Below are positions 47,951 to 57,854 of a stretch of DNA of 64,000 bases, one piece after another. The notes below the pieces were generated by a model that was not told the DNA's origin, ran no database searches, and was given only the letters and a program-made list of their open reading frames with translations. Source of the stretch: JAOUFP01 sp963801505. GTDB lineage: Bacteria > Nitrospirota > Thermodesulfovibrionia > Thermodesulfovibrionales > UBA6898. The stretch lies in the NCBI GenBank assembly GCA_963801505.1, contig CAWDEY010000023.1:1-64000 (forward strand), given 5' to 3'. Within the stretch, counting starts at the first letter, position 1. The number at the start of each line of letters is the position of its first letter. Position numbers and translations under genes: made by a program.

Positions 47951-49300
47951 ATGCGATATTTCCCTTCTGTTTGTATCCGGATGTTTGTGATCTTTTTTTT
48001 CTGTATGGCAGCTGCTTGCGGTAGTGGTTCCGGAAAAAGCGGTCAGACGACAGACAGCGGACAGACAACAGACAGCGGGCAGTCGACTGACATCGGACAG
48101 ACGATTGTCGAGTCCGGCCTTACCCGTGATATGAACCCGCAAGTCCCGGATCTGGACCTTGCTTCGGTAGCTTCAGGCAACACGGAATTTGCCCTGAAGC
48201 TTTTGCCTTTGATTGGCGAGGGACCGGAAGATAATAGCTTTTTCTCGCCCTACAGTATCACGCAGGCCTTTGCTCTTCTTGCGCCGGGGGCGCGCGGGAC
48301 AACACTTAGTGAGATCGAGCAAGTATTGTCCTTTTCACTTCCTCAGGACCGCCTCAATCCCGCTTTCAACAAACTCGACCTTCAACTTGCCGGCAAGGCC
48401 ACTGGTGCTGTTCTTGCCAGCGGACTGCAAATGCCATCGCTCAATAATGCCAATGCGGTTTGGGGTCAACAGGGTTTCTATTTCTTGCAGTCATATCTGG
48501 ACACCCTTGCTGTCAATTACGGTGCCGGACTGCACCTTGTTGATTTTATGGACGACCCCGAAGCCTCGCGTCAGACCATCAACAGTTGGGTGGAAGGGCA
48601 AACGAACAACAGAATCCAGAAATTGATCCCAGAGCATGGAGTTACAACCGCTACACGCCTTGTCCTGACAAACGCCATCTGGTTTAAGGCGAGCTGGGCT
48701 TCGCAGTTTTCGAAGAACTCCACAACCAATCAGTTTTTCATAAACCGCGACGGTTCGTCATCATCTGTCCCGTTCATGCAGCGGTTGATCACGCTGCCAT
48801 ATACTCAGGTGGACGGCTGTCAGGCAGTTGATATCCCCTATGCCGGCAATGGCTTGTCAATGCTTGTGATAATGCCTGACCCAGGCACCCTGGATGCGTT
48901 TCTTTCTTCACTGACGCCTGCTGTGCTGGCCAATATCACGGACAATCTGACTATCAAAAGTGTCTACTTTTCCATGCCGAAATTCACCTTCACCAAATCA
49001 TCTTCCATGAGTAGAATTTTGCAGTCCCTCGGCATGACCGAGGTGTTTGATCCGGGCCGTGCCGATCTTTCCGGGATTGACGGAAGACGTGACCTTTCTG
49101 TCGGAGATGTTTTTCACAAGGCGTTTATCAGCGTTGACGAGGAAGGGACTGAGGCCGCCGCTGCAACTGCGATCGTCATTGGTATTGGATCAGTTCCTTC
49201 GCTCGATCTGTCGCTGTCGATCGATCATCCCTTTATCTTCCTGATCCGCGACCGCCAGACCGATTTGATACTCTTTATGGGAAAAGTGGTTTCCCTGTAG
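47951..49300 (+). CDS. Lipoprotein serpin (serine/cysteine protease inhibitor)
   Basis: I chose the ATG at 47951, 7 bases after AAGGAG, over the frame opening at 47906. It gives a lipobox signal (MAAACGSGSG). A linker of repeated SGQTTD units follows, then a full serpin fold: FSPYSITQAFALLAPGARG, TNAIWFKASWASQF, VDIPYAGNGLSMLVIMP, HKAFISVDEEGTEAAAATA and HPFIFLIRDRQTDLILFMGKV. The small-residue hinge GTEAAAAT is that of inhibitory serpins, which trap proteases by loop insertion. Surface anchoring suggests defence against host or neighbour proteases, or control of its own secreted ones. Confidence 0.92.
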   Translation: MRYFPSVCIRMFVIFFFCMAAACGSGSGKSGQTTDSGQTTDSGQSTDIGQTIVESGLTRDMNPQVPDLDLASVASGNTEFALKLLPLIGEGPEDNSFFSPYSITQAFALLAPGARGTTLSEIEQVLSFSLPQDRLNPAFNKLDLQLAGKATGAVLASGLQMPSLNNANAVWGQQGFYFLQSYLDTLAVNYGAGLHLVDFMDDPEASRQTINSWVEGQTNNRIQKLIPEHGVTTATRLVLTNAIWFKASWASQFSKNSTTNQFFINRDGSSSSVPFMQRLITLPYTQVDGCQAVDIPYAGNGLSMLVIMPDPGTLDAFLSSLTPAVLANITDNLTIKSVYFSMPKFTFTKSSSMSRILQSLGMTEVFDPGRADLSGIDGRRDLSVGDVFHKAFISVDEEGTEAAAATAIVIGIGSVPSLDLSLSIDHPFIFLIRDRQTDLILFMGKVVSL

Positions 49301-49624
49301 AAATGAATTTATCCTGAGATATTCTCCTGCTCCGGAATTTTTCCGGTGGATTCAATCAGGCCTTTCGGCTGCCGAGTGTCGTTCTGCCAAACAAAAAGGA
49401 GACGATTATGAAAAAGTTGCGGCAGGCTTTGAAGTAACTGCAAAAATAACACTAATTAGGGAGGCCTCTGAGCGACCGCCGCCTGCTTTCAATTTTGTCT
49501 TTGCCCGCGTCTTTTTCGTTCCCATAAAAAGTCCCTTTTATTGACGGTTAAAAACAATAATGTTAAGGTGAAGTCATAGACAATCGACCTTTGCAGCCGT
49601 GGAAGAGCGACAGCCGGGCAGCGT
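49301..49624. other. Intergenic region with small hairpin and short orphan start
   Basis: A 6-bp hairpin (ccggaa ttt ttccgg, 49332-49346) follows the serpin gene and could be a weak terminator. At 49408 a good AAGGAG site precedes ATG AAA AAG TTG but the frame stops after nine codons, perhaps the stub of a lost gene. Confidence 0.3.
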
Positions 49625-51538
49625 TTGAGGATTATGAAAAATTATCTGACAATAGTAAAGATGATGTTGATCGGGGCCGTATTAGGCTCTCTTTTTTGTC
49701 TGGTGGACTCGGCCGTTGACTCTCTCTTATTAGAGAAGTCTCCCTTTCTGGAACAGGTGTTCGTCCCTGACCCGGGTGAGCTTTGGATGAGGCTCTTTGT
49801 TTCATTTTCCTTTGTCGGTTTCGGCTGCTACGCGGGAATTATAATTTCGCGTGCGAAGAAGGCTGAAGAGATATCGCGGCGTGACCGGGAATTCGCTGAA
49901 ACCGTTATCAACGGCATGTATGACTCCATTTCGGTAATCGATGCGTGCGACTTCAGGATAGTCGATGTCAATGCGGCATTTCTCTCAGATACAGGACTGA
50001 CAAGGGATGAAGTTATAGGGAAGACCTGTCACGAGGTGACGCATCGGTCTTCTGTGCCCTGCTCGGCCCCTGATGAGCCCTGTCCGCTTTGCGACACGGT
50101 TAAACTCGGCAGGTATAGCACATACGAACACGTCCATTACAACGCGGCCGGGGAAAAGATCTACGCGGAGGTTTCCACCAGTCCAATCAAAGACGACAGC
50201 GGCCAGGTCGTCAGAGTTATTCATGTATCCAGAAATGTCTCAGCGCGAAAGGCCGCGGAAATGGAGATGAGAAAGCTTTCCACCGCTGTAGAGAAGGCCG
50301 CGGACGTAATTGTAATAACAGACGCCAATGGTCGTATCGAGTATGTCAATCCCGCCTTCGAGTCAGTCACCGGCTATACAAGGGAGGAGGCCGAAGGCAA
50401 GACCCCCCGCATACTTAAATCCGGCCTGCACGGAGAAGAGTTTTACAGGGAACTGTGGGACACCATCCTTTCAGGGAACACATATCGCAATATTTTCATC
50501 AACCGCAGGAAAAACGGGGAACTCTACTATGACGAATGCACCATCACGCCCATGCGTAATCAACAAAATGCGCTCACCCATTTTATCGCCACAGCAAAGG
50601 TCATTACCGAACGAATACTGGCTGAAAACGCCTTGAGGGAGAGCGAAGAACGCATGCGCACCATTACTGAAATGGCCGCTAACGCCATTGTTATGATCGA
50701 CGCCGATGGGGCGGTCTCGTTTTGGAACCCGGCAGCTGAAAGGCTCTTTGGCTATTCGGCGGAAGAGGCCATGGGTATGGACCTGCATGAAACTGTCCTC
50801 CCCATGCGGTATGACGATAATTTCCGGAAGGGGTTTTCGAGGTCAGCGGAAACAGAGGCGGGCGCTGTTGCGGGCAAAACCCTGGAGATGACCGCAAGGA
50901 AGAAAGACCTGGCGGAGTTTCCAGTAGAACTTTCCATATCTGGCATCAGGATAAAAGAACAATGGCATGCGGTGGAGATAATCAGGGACATCACGGAAAG
51001 AAAACAGATTGAACACAAACTGAGGGAATACGCGGAAAAGGACTCTCTTACCGGCCTTTTCAACAGAAGGAAATTCTACGAACTCCTCGGTCAGGAAAAA
51101 GAGAGGGCAACGAGGTACTCCAGAGCGCTTTCCCTTATCATGTTCGATATCGACCATTTCAAGGCCGTAAACGATACCTATGGTCATGCGGTTGGAGATA
51201 AGGTGCTTAAAACCACGGCGTCCGTAGTGGCGGAGCATATAAGGAAGACGGACATCCTGGGACGTATCGGCGGGGAAGAATTTGCGGTTTTGGCAACTGA
51301 AACAACTGCGGAAAGCGCCCTGGCTCTTGCCGAGAAAATCAGGTGCGCGGTAGAAATGACACATCACGATGAGGCCGGGAAAATAACAGTCAGTCTCGGC
51401 GTTTCTGCTTACGACAATGGCTTTACGCTGGACGAGTTTATGCGAAGGGCGGACGAGGCCCTGTACGAGGCCAAAAACAAAGGCAGAAACAGAGTGAAAT
51501 GCTACGGAGCGTTTAAGAACGGGGTTAAACAGGCCTGA
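49625..51538 (+). CDS. Membrane-anchored PAS-PAS-PAS-GGDEF diguanylate cyclase
   Basis: The 637 residues begin at a TTG; an ATG three codons on is an alternative. Two membrane helices (~8-30 and ~57-77) lead to three PAS domains. The first carries a Cys motif (GKTCHEVTHRSSVPCSAPDEPCPLC); the second and third are ordinary (DANGRIEYVNPAFESVTGYT, DADGAVSFWNPAAERLFGYS). The GGDEF domain has DSLTGLFNRRKF, the inhibitory RxxD site (RKTD) and the active GGEEF near 548-552, so it should make c-di-GMP. It may feed the PilZ protein near 16 kb. Confidence 0.93.
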   Translation: MRIMKNYLTIVKMMLIGAVLGSLFCLVDSAVDSLLLEKSPFLEQVFVPDPGELWMRLFVSFSFVGFGCYAGIIISRAKKAEEISRRDREFAETVINGMYDSISVIDACDFRIVDVNAAFLSDTGLTRDEVIGKTCHEVTHRSSVPCSAPDEPCPLCDTVKLGRYSTYEHVHYNAAGEKIYAEVSTSPIKDDSGQVVRVIHVSRNVSARKAAEMEMRKLSTAVEKAADVIVITDANGRIEYVNPAFESVTGYTREEAEGKTPRILKSGLHGEEFYRELWDTILSGNTYRNIFINRRKNGELYYDECTITPMRNQQNALTHFIATAKVITERILAENALRESEERMRTITEMAANAIVMIDADGAVSFWNPAAERLFGYSAEEAMGMDLHETVLPMRYDDNFRKGFSRSAETEAGAVAGKTLEMTARKKDLAEFPVELSISGIRIKEQWHAVEIIRDITERKQIEHKLREYAEKDSLTGLFNRRKFYELLGQEKERATRYSRALSLIMFDIDHFKAVNDTYGHAVGDKVLKTTASVVAEHIRKTDILGRIGGEEFAVLATETTAESALALAEKIRCAVEMTHHDEAGKITVSLGVSAYDNGFTLDEFMRRADEALYEAKNKGRNRVKCYGAFKNGVKQA

Positions 51539-51870
51539 AGCAAAAAGAAGACACAAGCCTTTAAAGCCCGTAAACTGGCACTGAATTGACCTTCGGGGCA
51601 AATAGCCCGGGTTCCAATATCAAAAACCTCTCCACAACTCACATCATCCTAGAAAAAGCAGAATCCACAGAAGCCGCAAAGAACGCAGAGGAATAACAAG
51701 AGATTAAGGGACAGAATCGTGGCAAACCAGGTTGGTGAGACCCCTTTTCGCTTCAACCCATTGTTTTCTCAGTGAACTTTGTGCCTCTGTGGTGAATGAA
51801 CTGCCGTTTTTAGGATCATGCGTTCCGCACCGGGCAATCCGGAGTGAAGGTGGCCAGAGACTTGGGGGTA
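51539..51870. other. Intergenic region with two dispersed repeats
   Basis: No gene is seen between the convergent cyclase and hybrid kinase genes. Two members of the cgcaaag/cgcagag repeat family lie at 51666-51691 and, inverted, 51766-51797. Confidence 0.45.
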
Positions 51871-54666
51871 TCACTTCAACAGCATATTAAGAATGTCTCT
51901 CAGCGAATCCAGCTCATAGGGTTTTGTAAGACATGCGCTGAATCCCCGTGACTCGTATTCGGATATCATCGCGCTGTCGCTATAACCGCTCGACACAACC
52001 GCCTTGACCCCGGGGTCTATTGCCAAGAGCTCCTGTATAGCTTCATCCCCTCCCTTGCCCCCGCGGATTGTAAGGTCGAGGATCACGACGTCAAACCGCC
52101 TGCCTGAAGACATGGCTTCACGATATTTGGCTATCGCCTCTTCTCCGTCTTCAGCGAATTCCGCCTCATGGCCCAGTGCCTTCAGCATGATCCCGACGAT
52201 ATTTCTGATGAGTTCGTCATCGTCCATTACAAGGACCCTGCCTTTGCGGGCATCATCAGCGGTTGCAGTAATAGTCCCGGCACTCTCTAGCTCTGCGTCA
52301 ACTGCCGGGAGATAAACGAAAAAAGTGCTGCCTTTACCCAATTCGGACTTCACATCGATCAATCCGCCGTGGTTCTTTATAATGGAATACGACGTGGCAA
52401 GCCCAAGGCCGCTGCCCTTTTCCTTTGTTGTAAAATAAGGGTCGAACAGCCTGGAGAGGTACTGTTCCGGGATGCCGATGCCATTGTCCTTAACAGATAT
52501 CTCTACATAATTCCCTTCTTCCAGACCGGCGGAAATCCTCTTATCAGGGGCACAGACATTCCTCACTTCGATCGTAATCGTGCCGCCCAAAGGCATAGCC
52601 TGATCGGCATTGAGAACGATGTTCTGAACCACCTGCCCGATCTGCCCCTCGTCTGCATCCACCGCCCAAAGGCCCTCGTCAAACTTGATCCGGAAATCAA
52701 CTTTCGAACCGCTCAGGGCAAACCTCACCGAATTTTCGATAACTGACTTCAGTAGTATCTTCCTCTTCACCGGCTTGCCGCCCCTGGAGAAGGTCAGAAG
52801 CTGTGTTGTCAGGTTCACGGACATATGCAGGGCCTTCTCAGCCTGCTCAAGCATCGTGAGAGAGCGCTCCTTCTGGTCCAGGGTCAGCTTGGCCATAGAT
52901 ATGTATCCGAATACCCCCTGCAGCAGATTATTGAAATCGTGTGCAATCCCTCCTGCCAGGGTCCCGATGGCCTCCAGCTTCTGGGTCTTGAGCTGTTCTT
53001 CTTCAAGCAGGTGTTTTTCTGTTATGTTGTTTACCGTCTCTATCACGGATATCACAGCGCCTGTGCTGTCCTTTATCGGAAAGGCCTTTGTCTCCACATA
53101 CAAAATGGAACCTTTAGCGTCAGGATGTTTATGCAACGCTGTATGGGATTCGCCTGTCTCAAAGACATGAAGGACAGCGCATTCTTCACCCTCCTCATGG
53201 CACGGTCGGGCAGTTTTATGCGAGATTTCGTAACAGTGGCGGCCGATGACCGAAGCGCAGGGCTCTCCAACCTGACTGCAGTAGGCCTCGTTTGCGGTAA
53301 GTATACGGAAGTCGCGGTCAATGACGATGAACCCCTCATCCACTGTATCGAGGATGTTCCTGACGAACGCTTCGCTTTGGCAGAGCTTTTCTTCTGCATC
53401 TTTGCGATCAGTGATGTCCACGGCTGAAACCAGCGCACGGGACCCAAGGCCTACGAGCTCAGACAGCAAAGACCAGCGCAACAGGACGCTTATCTTCCGG
53501 CCCGCAAGGGTCTGATTGACCGCTTCACATTCATAGGTTTTTTTACCTTCGGCAAGCGCGACCATGATCTCCCGGAACGAATCGAAGGACTGCGCAGTAA
53601 ATACCCTGGAGAGGCCCTTCAGAAGTGCGGTCTGGTCGTCCGCTTCATAAAGTACCAGTGTTGCTTTATTGACAGAAATGATCTTGACCAATCCAACGCA
53701 TTTATAGACCTCCTCGGGATGGTCGATAAAGTACGAACGAAAATCCATTACGCCGGATGAGCGCAAAGCATTGATATGTTCCTGCAAGTCCGAAAAATCC
53801 TCCTCCCACAAGGAGATGGGAGAATCTTCAAAGAGGCTTCGGTACCGCTCCTCGCTGTGGGACAGCGCCTCATCCCCACGCTTCCGCTCGCTAATATCTG
53901 ACTGTAGTGAAACGAAAACATCGCCATACTCCGGAAGGTATGTCTTTGATATGGAGGCAAGCCCCCAGAAAGTGGTCCCGTCCTTCCTGATATTGAGCAC
54001 CTCGCCTCGCCATACGCCACTCTCCGACAGTGCCTTTTCGATCTGTATTGACGTCTGCACCGGGTCTCCACCCATAGGAGCGTTGATAATGGAAACATGT
54101 TTACCCTCCATCTCACCAGGCCCGTACCCGAACATCTTCTCCATATTCGGATTGGCGTACACAATTCTCAGTTCCTTTACGCTTACGAGGTAGATTCCTT
54201 CGGCGATGTTTCTGGAGATTTCGCTTTGCAGACGCATTGCGCCCTCCAGTTTTTTGCGCTCTGTAATGTCCCGCCATATCGTGTGCAAGACTGTTCGTCC
54301 TGAGAGTTCAATTGTCTGAGTAATAATGAGGACATTCCGATATTCACCTGATTTGGTCCTATGTATGACCTCAAATTCAGCCTGTTTTTTACCTATCGTC
54401 TTTTGTATATGCGTCCGAATTTCCTCGGGGTTTTCCACGGGGTCGATATCCGATATACTTAGTCTTGAAAACTCCTTTCTCGTATATCCCAGATCATTGT
54501 GGGCCGCTCTATTGAAGTCCAGTATATTCCCTTCTGTATCGATAAGAAGAATCCCATCTGGAGACTGTTCAAATACAGCGCTGTACCTTATCTCTGCTTC
54601 ACTGCGACCGGACTCATTTTTTCTTTGTCTTCCAGCAGCGTCTTTAATCATATCTTTACCCTCCAT
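51871..54666 (-). CDS. PAS-rich hybrid histidine kinase with C-terminal receiver
   Basis: This 931-residue protein has no membrane helix, so it is a cytoplasmic sensor. Four PAS domains lie in the first ~560 residues. The fourth has RHCYEISHKTARPCHEEGEECAVL, the same Cys pattern as in the cyclase. The kinase has a GGIAHDFNNLLQGVFGYI H-box (His as in NtrB-like HisKA), an N-box (VVQNIVLNADQAMP), VKDNGIGIP and GSGLGLATSYSIIKNHGG. The receiver at the end carries VVILDLTIRGGKGG with the phospho-Asp. It follows cheB by 18 bp with AAGGAG before its ATG, so it ends the chemotaxis operon. Confidence 0.92.
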   Translation of the reverse strand: MEGKDMIKDAAGRQRKNESGRSEAEIRYSAVFEQSPDGILLIDTEGNILDFNRAAHNDLGYTRKEFSRLSISDIDPVENPEEIRTHIQKTIGKKQAEFEVIHRTKSGEYRNVLIITQTIELSGRTVLHTIWRDITERKKLEGAMRLQSEISRNIAEGIYLVSVKELRIVYANPNMEKMFGYGPGEMEGKHVSIINAPMGGDPVQTSIQIEKALSESGVWRGEVLNIRKDGTTFWGLASISKTYLPEYGDVFVSLQSDISERKRGDEALSHSEERYRSLFEDSPISLWEEDFSDLQEHINALRSSGVMDFRSYFIDHPEEVYKCVGLVKIISVNKATLVLYEADDQTALLKGLSRVFTAQSFDSFREIMVALAEGKKTYECEAVNQTLAGRKISVLLRWSLLSELVGLGSRALVSAVDITDRKDAEEKLCQSEAFVRNILDTVDEGFIVIDRDFRILTANEAYCSQVGEPCASVIGRHCYEISHKTARPCHEEGEECAVLHVFETGESHTALHKHPDAKGSILYVETKAFPIKDSTGAVISVIETVNNITEKHLLEEEQLKTQKLEAIGTLAGGIAHDFNNLLQGVFGYISMAKLTLDQKERSLTMLEQAEKALHMSVNLTTQLLTFSRGGKPVKRKILLKSVIENSVRFALSGSKVDFRIKFDEGLWAVDADEGQIGQVVQNIVLNADQAMPLGGTITIEVRNVCAPDKRISAGLEEGNYVEISVKDNGIGIPEQYLSRLFDPYFTTKEKGSGLGLATSYSIIKNHGGLIDVKSELGKGSTFFVYLPAVDAELESAGTITATADDARKGRVLVMDDDELIRNIVGIMLKALGHEAEFAEDGEEAIAKYREAMSSGRRFDVVILDLTIRGGKGGDEAIQELLAIDPGVKAVVSSGYSDSAMISEYESRGFSACLTKPYELDSLRDILNMLLK

Positions 54667-54684
54667 AAGCAGAACTCCTTTTCC

Positions 54685-55755
54685 TCATTTTGACGTCTGC
54701 CTAATGACTTCATTTACTATACTTTCAAGGGGAAGTATCCTGTCAACCCCGCCAAGTTTTATGGCCTCATTGGGCATGCCAAATACAACAGAAGTGGCCT
54801 CGTCCTGGGCGATTGTATATGCTCCTGCATTTTTCATCTCGAACATGCCCTTAGCGCCGTCATCGCCCATACCGGTCATTATAACACCCACGGCATTCTT
54901 CCCGGCATAACGGGCAGCGGAACGGAAGAGCACATCGACCGAAGGCCGGTGACGGCAGACCAGTGGGCCGTCCTTTACCTCCACATAATACCGCGCGCCG
55001 CTGCGCTTGAGCATTGTGTGACGGTTGCCCGGAGCTATAAGGGCCCTGCCCCTGATAACTGTATCGTTGTCCTCCGCCTCTTTCACGGTAATTTTACAAA
55101 GCCCGTCGAGACGCCGCGCAAAGGCAGCTGTAAAATTCTCAGGCATGTGCTGCACTATCACTATCCCGGGGGCGTCGAGAGGCATGGCCTCAAGAAAGGT
55201 CCGCAGGGCCTCGGTGCCGCCTGTAGAGGCGCCGACCACGACCACTTTTTCTGTTGTATTTATCATGGCCTTTGCTGAAGGCCTGGCAATAACTGCGTCA
55301 GCAGAGAGTTTCGGACTTGCCTTGAGTGTCCTTGCAGCTATGGGTCTTATCTTTGCCAGGGAAGCGGCCTTGACAGCATCGCATATGCGCACCTTCGCTT
55401 CTTCGAGAAACTGCTTGGTCCCCAATCTGGGTTTCAGTATGATCTCAACCGCGCCATATTCCAGGGCCTTCAGTGTGGTTTCAGCGCCCGCATCGGTCAG
55501 ACTGGAGCATATTACAACCGGAATGGGGTGCTGGCTCATTACCTTATGGAGGAATGTGATGCCGTCCATACGGGGCATCTCGATATCAAGCATAATCACA
55601 TCCGGAACTTCACAGCTTATCTTCTGAGCGGCTATAAAAGGGTCGGGAGCTGTTGCCATTACCTCAATCGCGGGATCTGAAGAAAGGACCCCGGCAAGCG
55701 TCCGGCGGACAACCGAAGAGTCATCGACAATGAGGACCTTGATTTTCTCTCTCAT
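54685..55755 (-). CDS. cheB: Chemotaxis response regulator protein-glutamate methylesterase CheB
   Basis: This 356-residue protein has a receiver domain (VIMLDIEMPRMDGITF) and a methylesterase domain. The catalytic triad is present: Ser in GASTGGTEAL, His in IVQHMPENFT, Asp in MTGMGDDGAKGM. It removes methyl groups from chemoreceptors, and also deamidates them, for adaptation. Its start overlaps the cheD stop by 4 bp. Confidence 0.97.
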   Translation of the reverse strand: MREKIKVLIVDDSSVVRRTLAGVLSSDPAIEVMATAPDPFIAAQKISCEVPDVIMLDIEMPRMDGITFLHKVMSQHPIPVVICSSLTDAGAETTLKALEYGAVEIILKPRLGTKQFLEEAKVRICDAVKAASLAKIRPIAARTLKASPKLSADAVIARPSAKAMINTTEKVVVVGASTGGTEALRTFLEAMPLDAPGIVIVQHMPENFTAAFARRLDGLCKITVKEAEDNDTVIRGRALIAPGNRHTMLKRSGARYYVEVKDGPLVCRHRPSVDVLFRSAARYAGKNAVGVIMTGMGDDGAKGMFEMKNAGAYTIAQDEATSVVFGMPNEAIKLGGVDRILPLESIVNEVIRQTSK

Positions 55756-56294
55756 TTCCCCCTCGTCTTGAAGGTGACCCCAGGGGCGTTGCAGCCTGCC
55801 GTGGCATCCTTGAGTCTCTTCAGATATACATCTCCGGTATGGGTGTAAAAGATGATCTTACGGCCAAAGGAGTCTCCCACATCAGCTGATATGACCCTCA
55901 GATGCTCCTGCCTGATTATCTCCAGAGCCATCTTTACATTCATACTCCCGATGGTGTTTTCCTTCTTCGAAGAAAGCGTGTCTGCGCCGCCAAAGAGCTT
56001 GACCTCGAGCTCGTTGTCTGCAGCGCCATAGCTCCTCAAACTCGCCAGCATATAGTGTAAGGAACAATCCACGTATTTGAAGGCGTCCTCGCACAACTCA
56101 TGACATTTCTTGACTTTCCTGCAATGGGGCATTGCGCCGTGGCATATGGCGCCTATGCGCAGCCTCTTGCAATGCAGGGTTACCGACACACACGAACCAA
56201 GGACAGTGATGACCTTTGTGGGTCCCTCGCCGATAAAGAGTTCTCCCGGTTTAAGATATATCTTCTGAAGATCAGCGTCATCTAATGGGCTCAT
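55752..56294 (-). CDS. cheD: Chemoreceptor glutamine deamidase CheD
   Basis: The 180 residues carry the CheD catalytic Cys in VLGSCVSVTL and His in CHGAMPHC, then KLFGGADTL and NVKMALEIIRQE. CheD deamidates receptor glutamines and interacts with CheC where present; no cheC is seen here. It overlaps cheR and cheB by 4 bp each, so the three are translationally coupled. Confidence 0.94.
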   Translation of the reverse strand: MSPLDDADLQKIYLKPGELFIGEGPTKVITVLGSCVSVTLHCKRLRIGAICHGAMPHCRKVKKCHELCEDAFKYVDCSLHYMLASLRSYGAADNELEVKLFGGADTLSSKKENTIGSMNVKMALEIIRQEHLRVISADVGDSFGRKIIFYTHTGDVYLKRLKDATAGCNAPGVTFKTRGK

Positions 56295-57175
56295 AAGGGC
56301 TTTCTATAGACCATGGGGCCGACTGTAACAAGGGGCAGATCGAGACTGCTGAGGGTCTCGGAATGTCCCATAAAGAGGTAGCCGCCTGGTATCAGGTGCT
56401 GACATAGCCTGCCCAGGACCTTTTCCTGTGTAGGCCTGTCAAAATATATGATAACGTTCCTGCAAAAAATTATGTCCTGGAGTTCCCTCATCCCGAAGTC
56501 ATGGTCCAGGAAGTTCAATCTCCGGAACCTGACAAGCGACCTCAGTTCAGGCGCTATCCTTATAAATTTTTTTGATCTGTCCTTGCTCTTCATAAGATAT
56601 TTTCTCTTGAGCTCCTGAGGAACAGCCTCCACCCTTTCCTCTTTATATACTGCCCGAACAGCCTTCTCCAGGACACCCGTGGAAATATCAGATGCGATAA
56701 TCGAGAAAAAGAACCCTGGATTACGGACCGCAAATTCACTCAGCACCATCGCCAGAGTATACGGTTCTTCACCGGTTGAGCAGCCGGCGGACCAGACAGA
56801 AAGAGGTCTCCTTGTCCCGGCGCCGCAGAGTCCTATGAGTTCAGGGACAGCGGTCTGCGCAAGATATTCAAAGTGTCTCGGTTCCCTGAAAAAATCCGTC
56901 TTGTTGGTGGTCACCACATTGATCATCAGGTGCCGTTCATTGACCATACCTTCAGGACTGAAGAGAAAATCACAATATTCCTCAAAGGATTCAAGGCCCA
57001 GTGCCCTGAGCCTTTTTTTAAGCCGCGCCTCAAGCATCACCTTTTTGGGTACCGGCATTTTGATGCCGCACTCGGAATGGATGAAATGGCCCAACCTCAT
57101 GAAATCTTTTTCAGAGAGCTTCGCCTCCATGATCTTTCCGCTGAAGCGGTATGCTTTATTTTCAGAAATGTTCAT
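56291..57175 (-). CDS. cheR: Chemotaxis protein methyltransferase CheR
   Basis: This 294-residue protein has an N-terminal helical CheR domain and a SAM-binding fold with VWSAGCSTGEEPYTLAM. The later motifs IIASDISTGVLEKA, DIIFCRNVIIYFD and GGYLFMGHSETL are those of CheR. It methylates receptor glutamates for adaptation. It lies about 175 bp after cheW, a gap that holds members of the cgcagag repeat family and no gene. Confidence 0.96.
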   Translation of the reverse strand: MNISENKAYRFSGKIMEAKLSEKDFMRLGHFIHSECGIKMPVPKKVMLEARLKKRLRALGLESFEEYCDFLFSPEGMVNERHLMINVVTTNKTDFFREPRHFEYLAQTAVPELIGLCGAGTRRPLSVWSAGCSTGEEPYTLAMVLSEFAVRNPGFFFSIIASDISTGVLEKAVRAVYKEERVEAVPQELKRKYLMKSKDRSKKFIRIAPELRSLVRFRRLNFLDHDFGMRELQDIIFCRNVIIYFDRPTQEKVLGRLCQHLIPGGYLFMGHSETLSSLDLPLVTVGPMVYRKPL

Positions 57176-57350
57176 GTTTTTTTAATTTTTCATAATGTTC
57201 GATCATCTTAAAAATGGCAGTTTGACCGCAGAGTTCACAGAGTTTTCCAATCTCAACTTTCTGGTAATTACTCTGTGCCCTGTTTTTTTAATAATCATGG
57301 TGTTTTCTCTGTGTTCTCTGTGGTAAATGCTTTTTTAAAGTTTATCTGCT
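57176..57350. repeat. Dispersed repeat pair between cheW and cheR
   Basis: accgcagagttcacagag (57224-57241) and its inverted relative ctctgtgttctctgtgg (57308-57324) face each other and could form an imperfect hairpin. The sequence belongs to the same repeat family seen near 45.9 and 51.7 kb. Confidence 0.45.
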
Positions 57351-57854
57351 CTACGCCTCTGCGGTTGCCTGCTGACCTGCATCCTGCACAAGGCTCAACT
57401 CATCAACAGAAAATACTCTGTCGATATCAAGGATGATGATAAACTGCTCATCGCGCTTACCCATGCCTTTGATAAATTCTGTCCTTAGCCTTGTGCCTAT
57501 CTTGGGCGCAGGCTCTATCTTGTCAGGCTCGAGGTCCAGCACTTCCTGGACCGCGTCCGCAAGCGCGCCGAGTATTGTCTTGTCGCCATCCAGGTCTATC
57601 TCCACGATGATAATGCATGTATTGACCGTCTTTTCGGTCCTGGTCATACCAAACTTCAGCCTCATGTCAACAACTGGCACGACATTGCCCCTGAGGTTTA
57701 TCACACCCCTCATGAACTCCGGGGTGCGCGGCACCTTGGTTATCGCCGTAAAATCCAGGACCTCCCTGACCTTCGAGATATCGAGGGCAAAGACCTCGTC
57801 GGCAAGCTTGAATGTCAGATACTGAGTCGTTTCTGTAATCCCTGTTACGCTCAT
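57351..57854 (-). CDS. cheW: Chemotaxis coupling protein CheW
   Basis: This 167-residue protein is one CheW domain: YLTFKLADEVFALDISKVREV, FMRGVINLRGNVVPVVDMR, GALADAVQEVLDLEPD, and FIIILDIDRVFS. It links receptor to CheA kinase. The start overlaps the chemoreceptor stop by 4 bp. Confidence 0.95.
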   Translation of the reverse strand: MSVTGITETTQYLTFKLADEVFALDISKVREVLDFTAITKVPRTPEFMRGVINLRGNVVPVVDMRLKFGMTRTEKTVNTCIIIVEIDLDGDKTILGALADAVQEVLDLEPDKIEPAPKIGTRLRTEFIKGMGKRDEQFIIILDIDRVFSVDELSLVQDAGQQATAEA

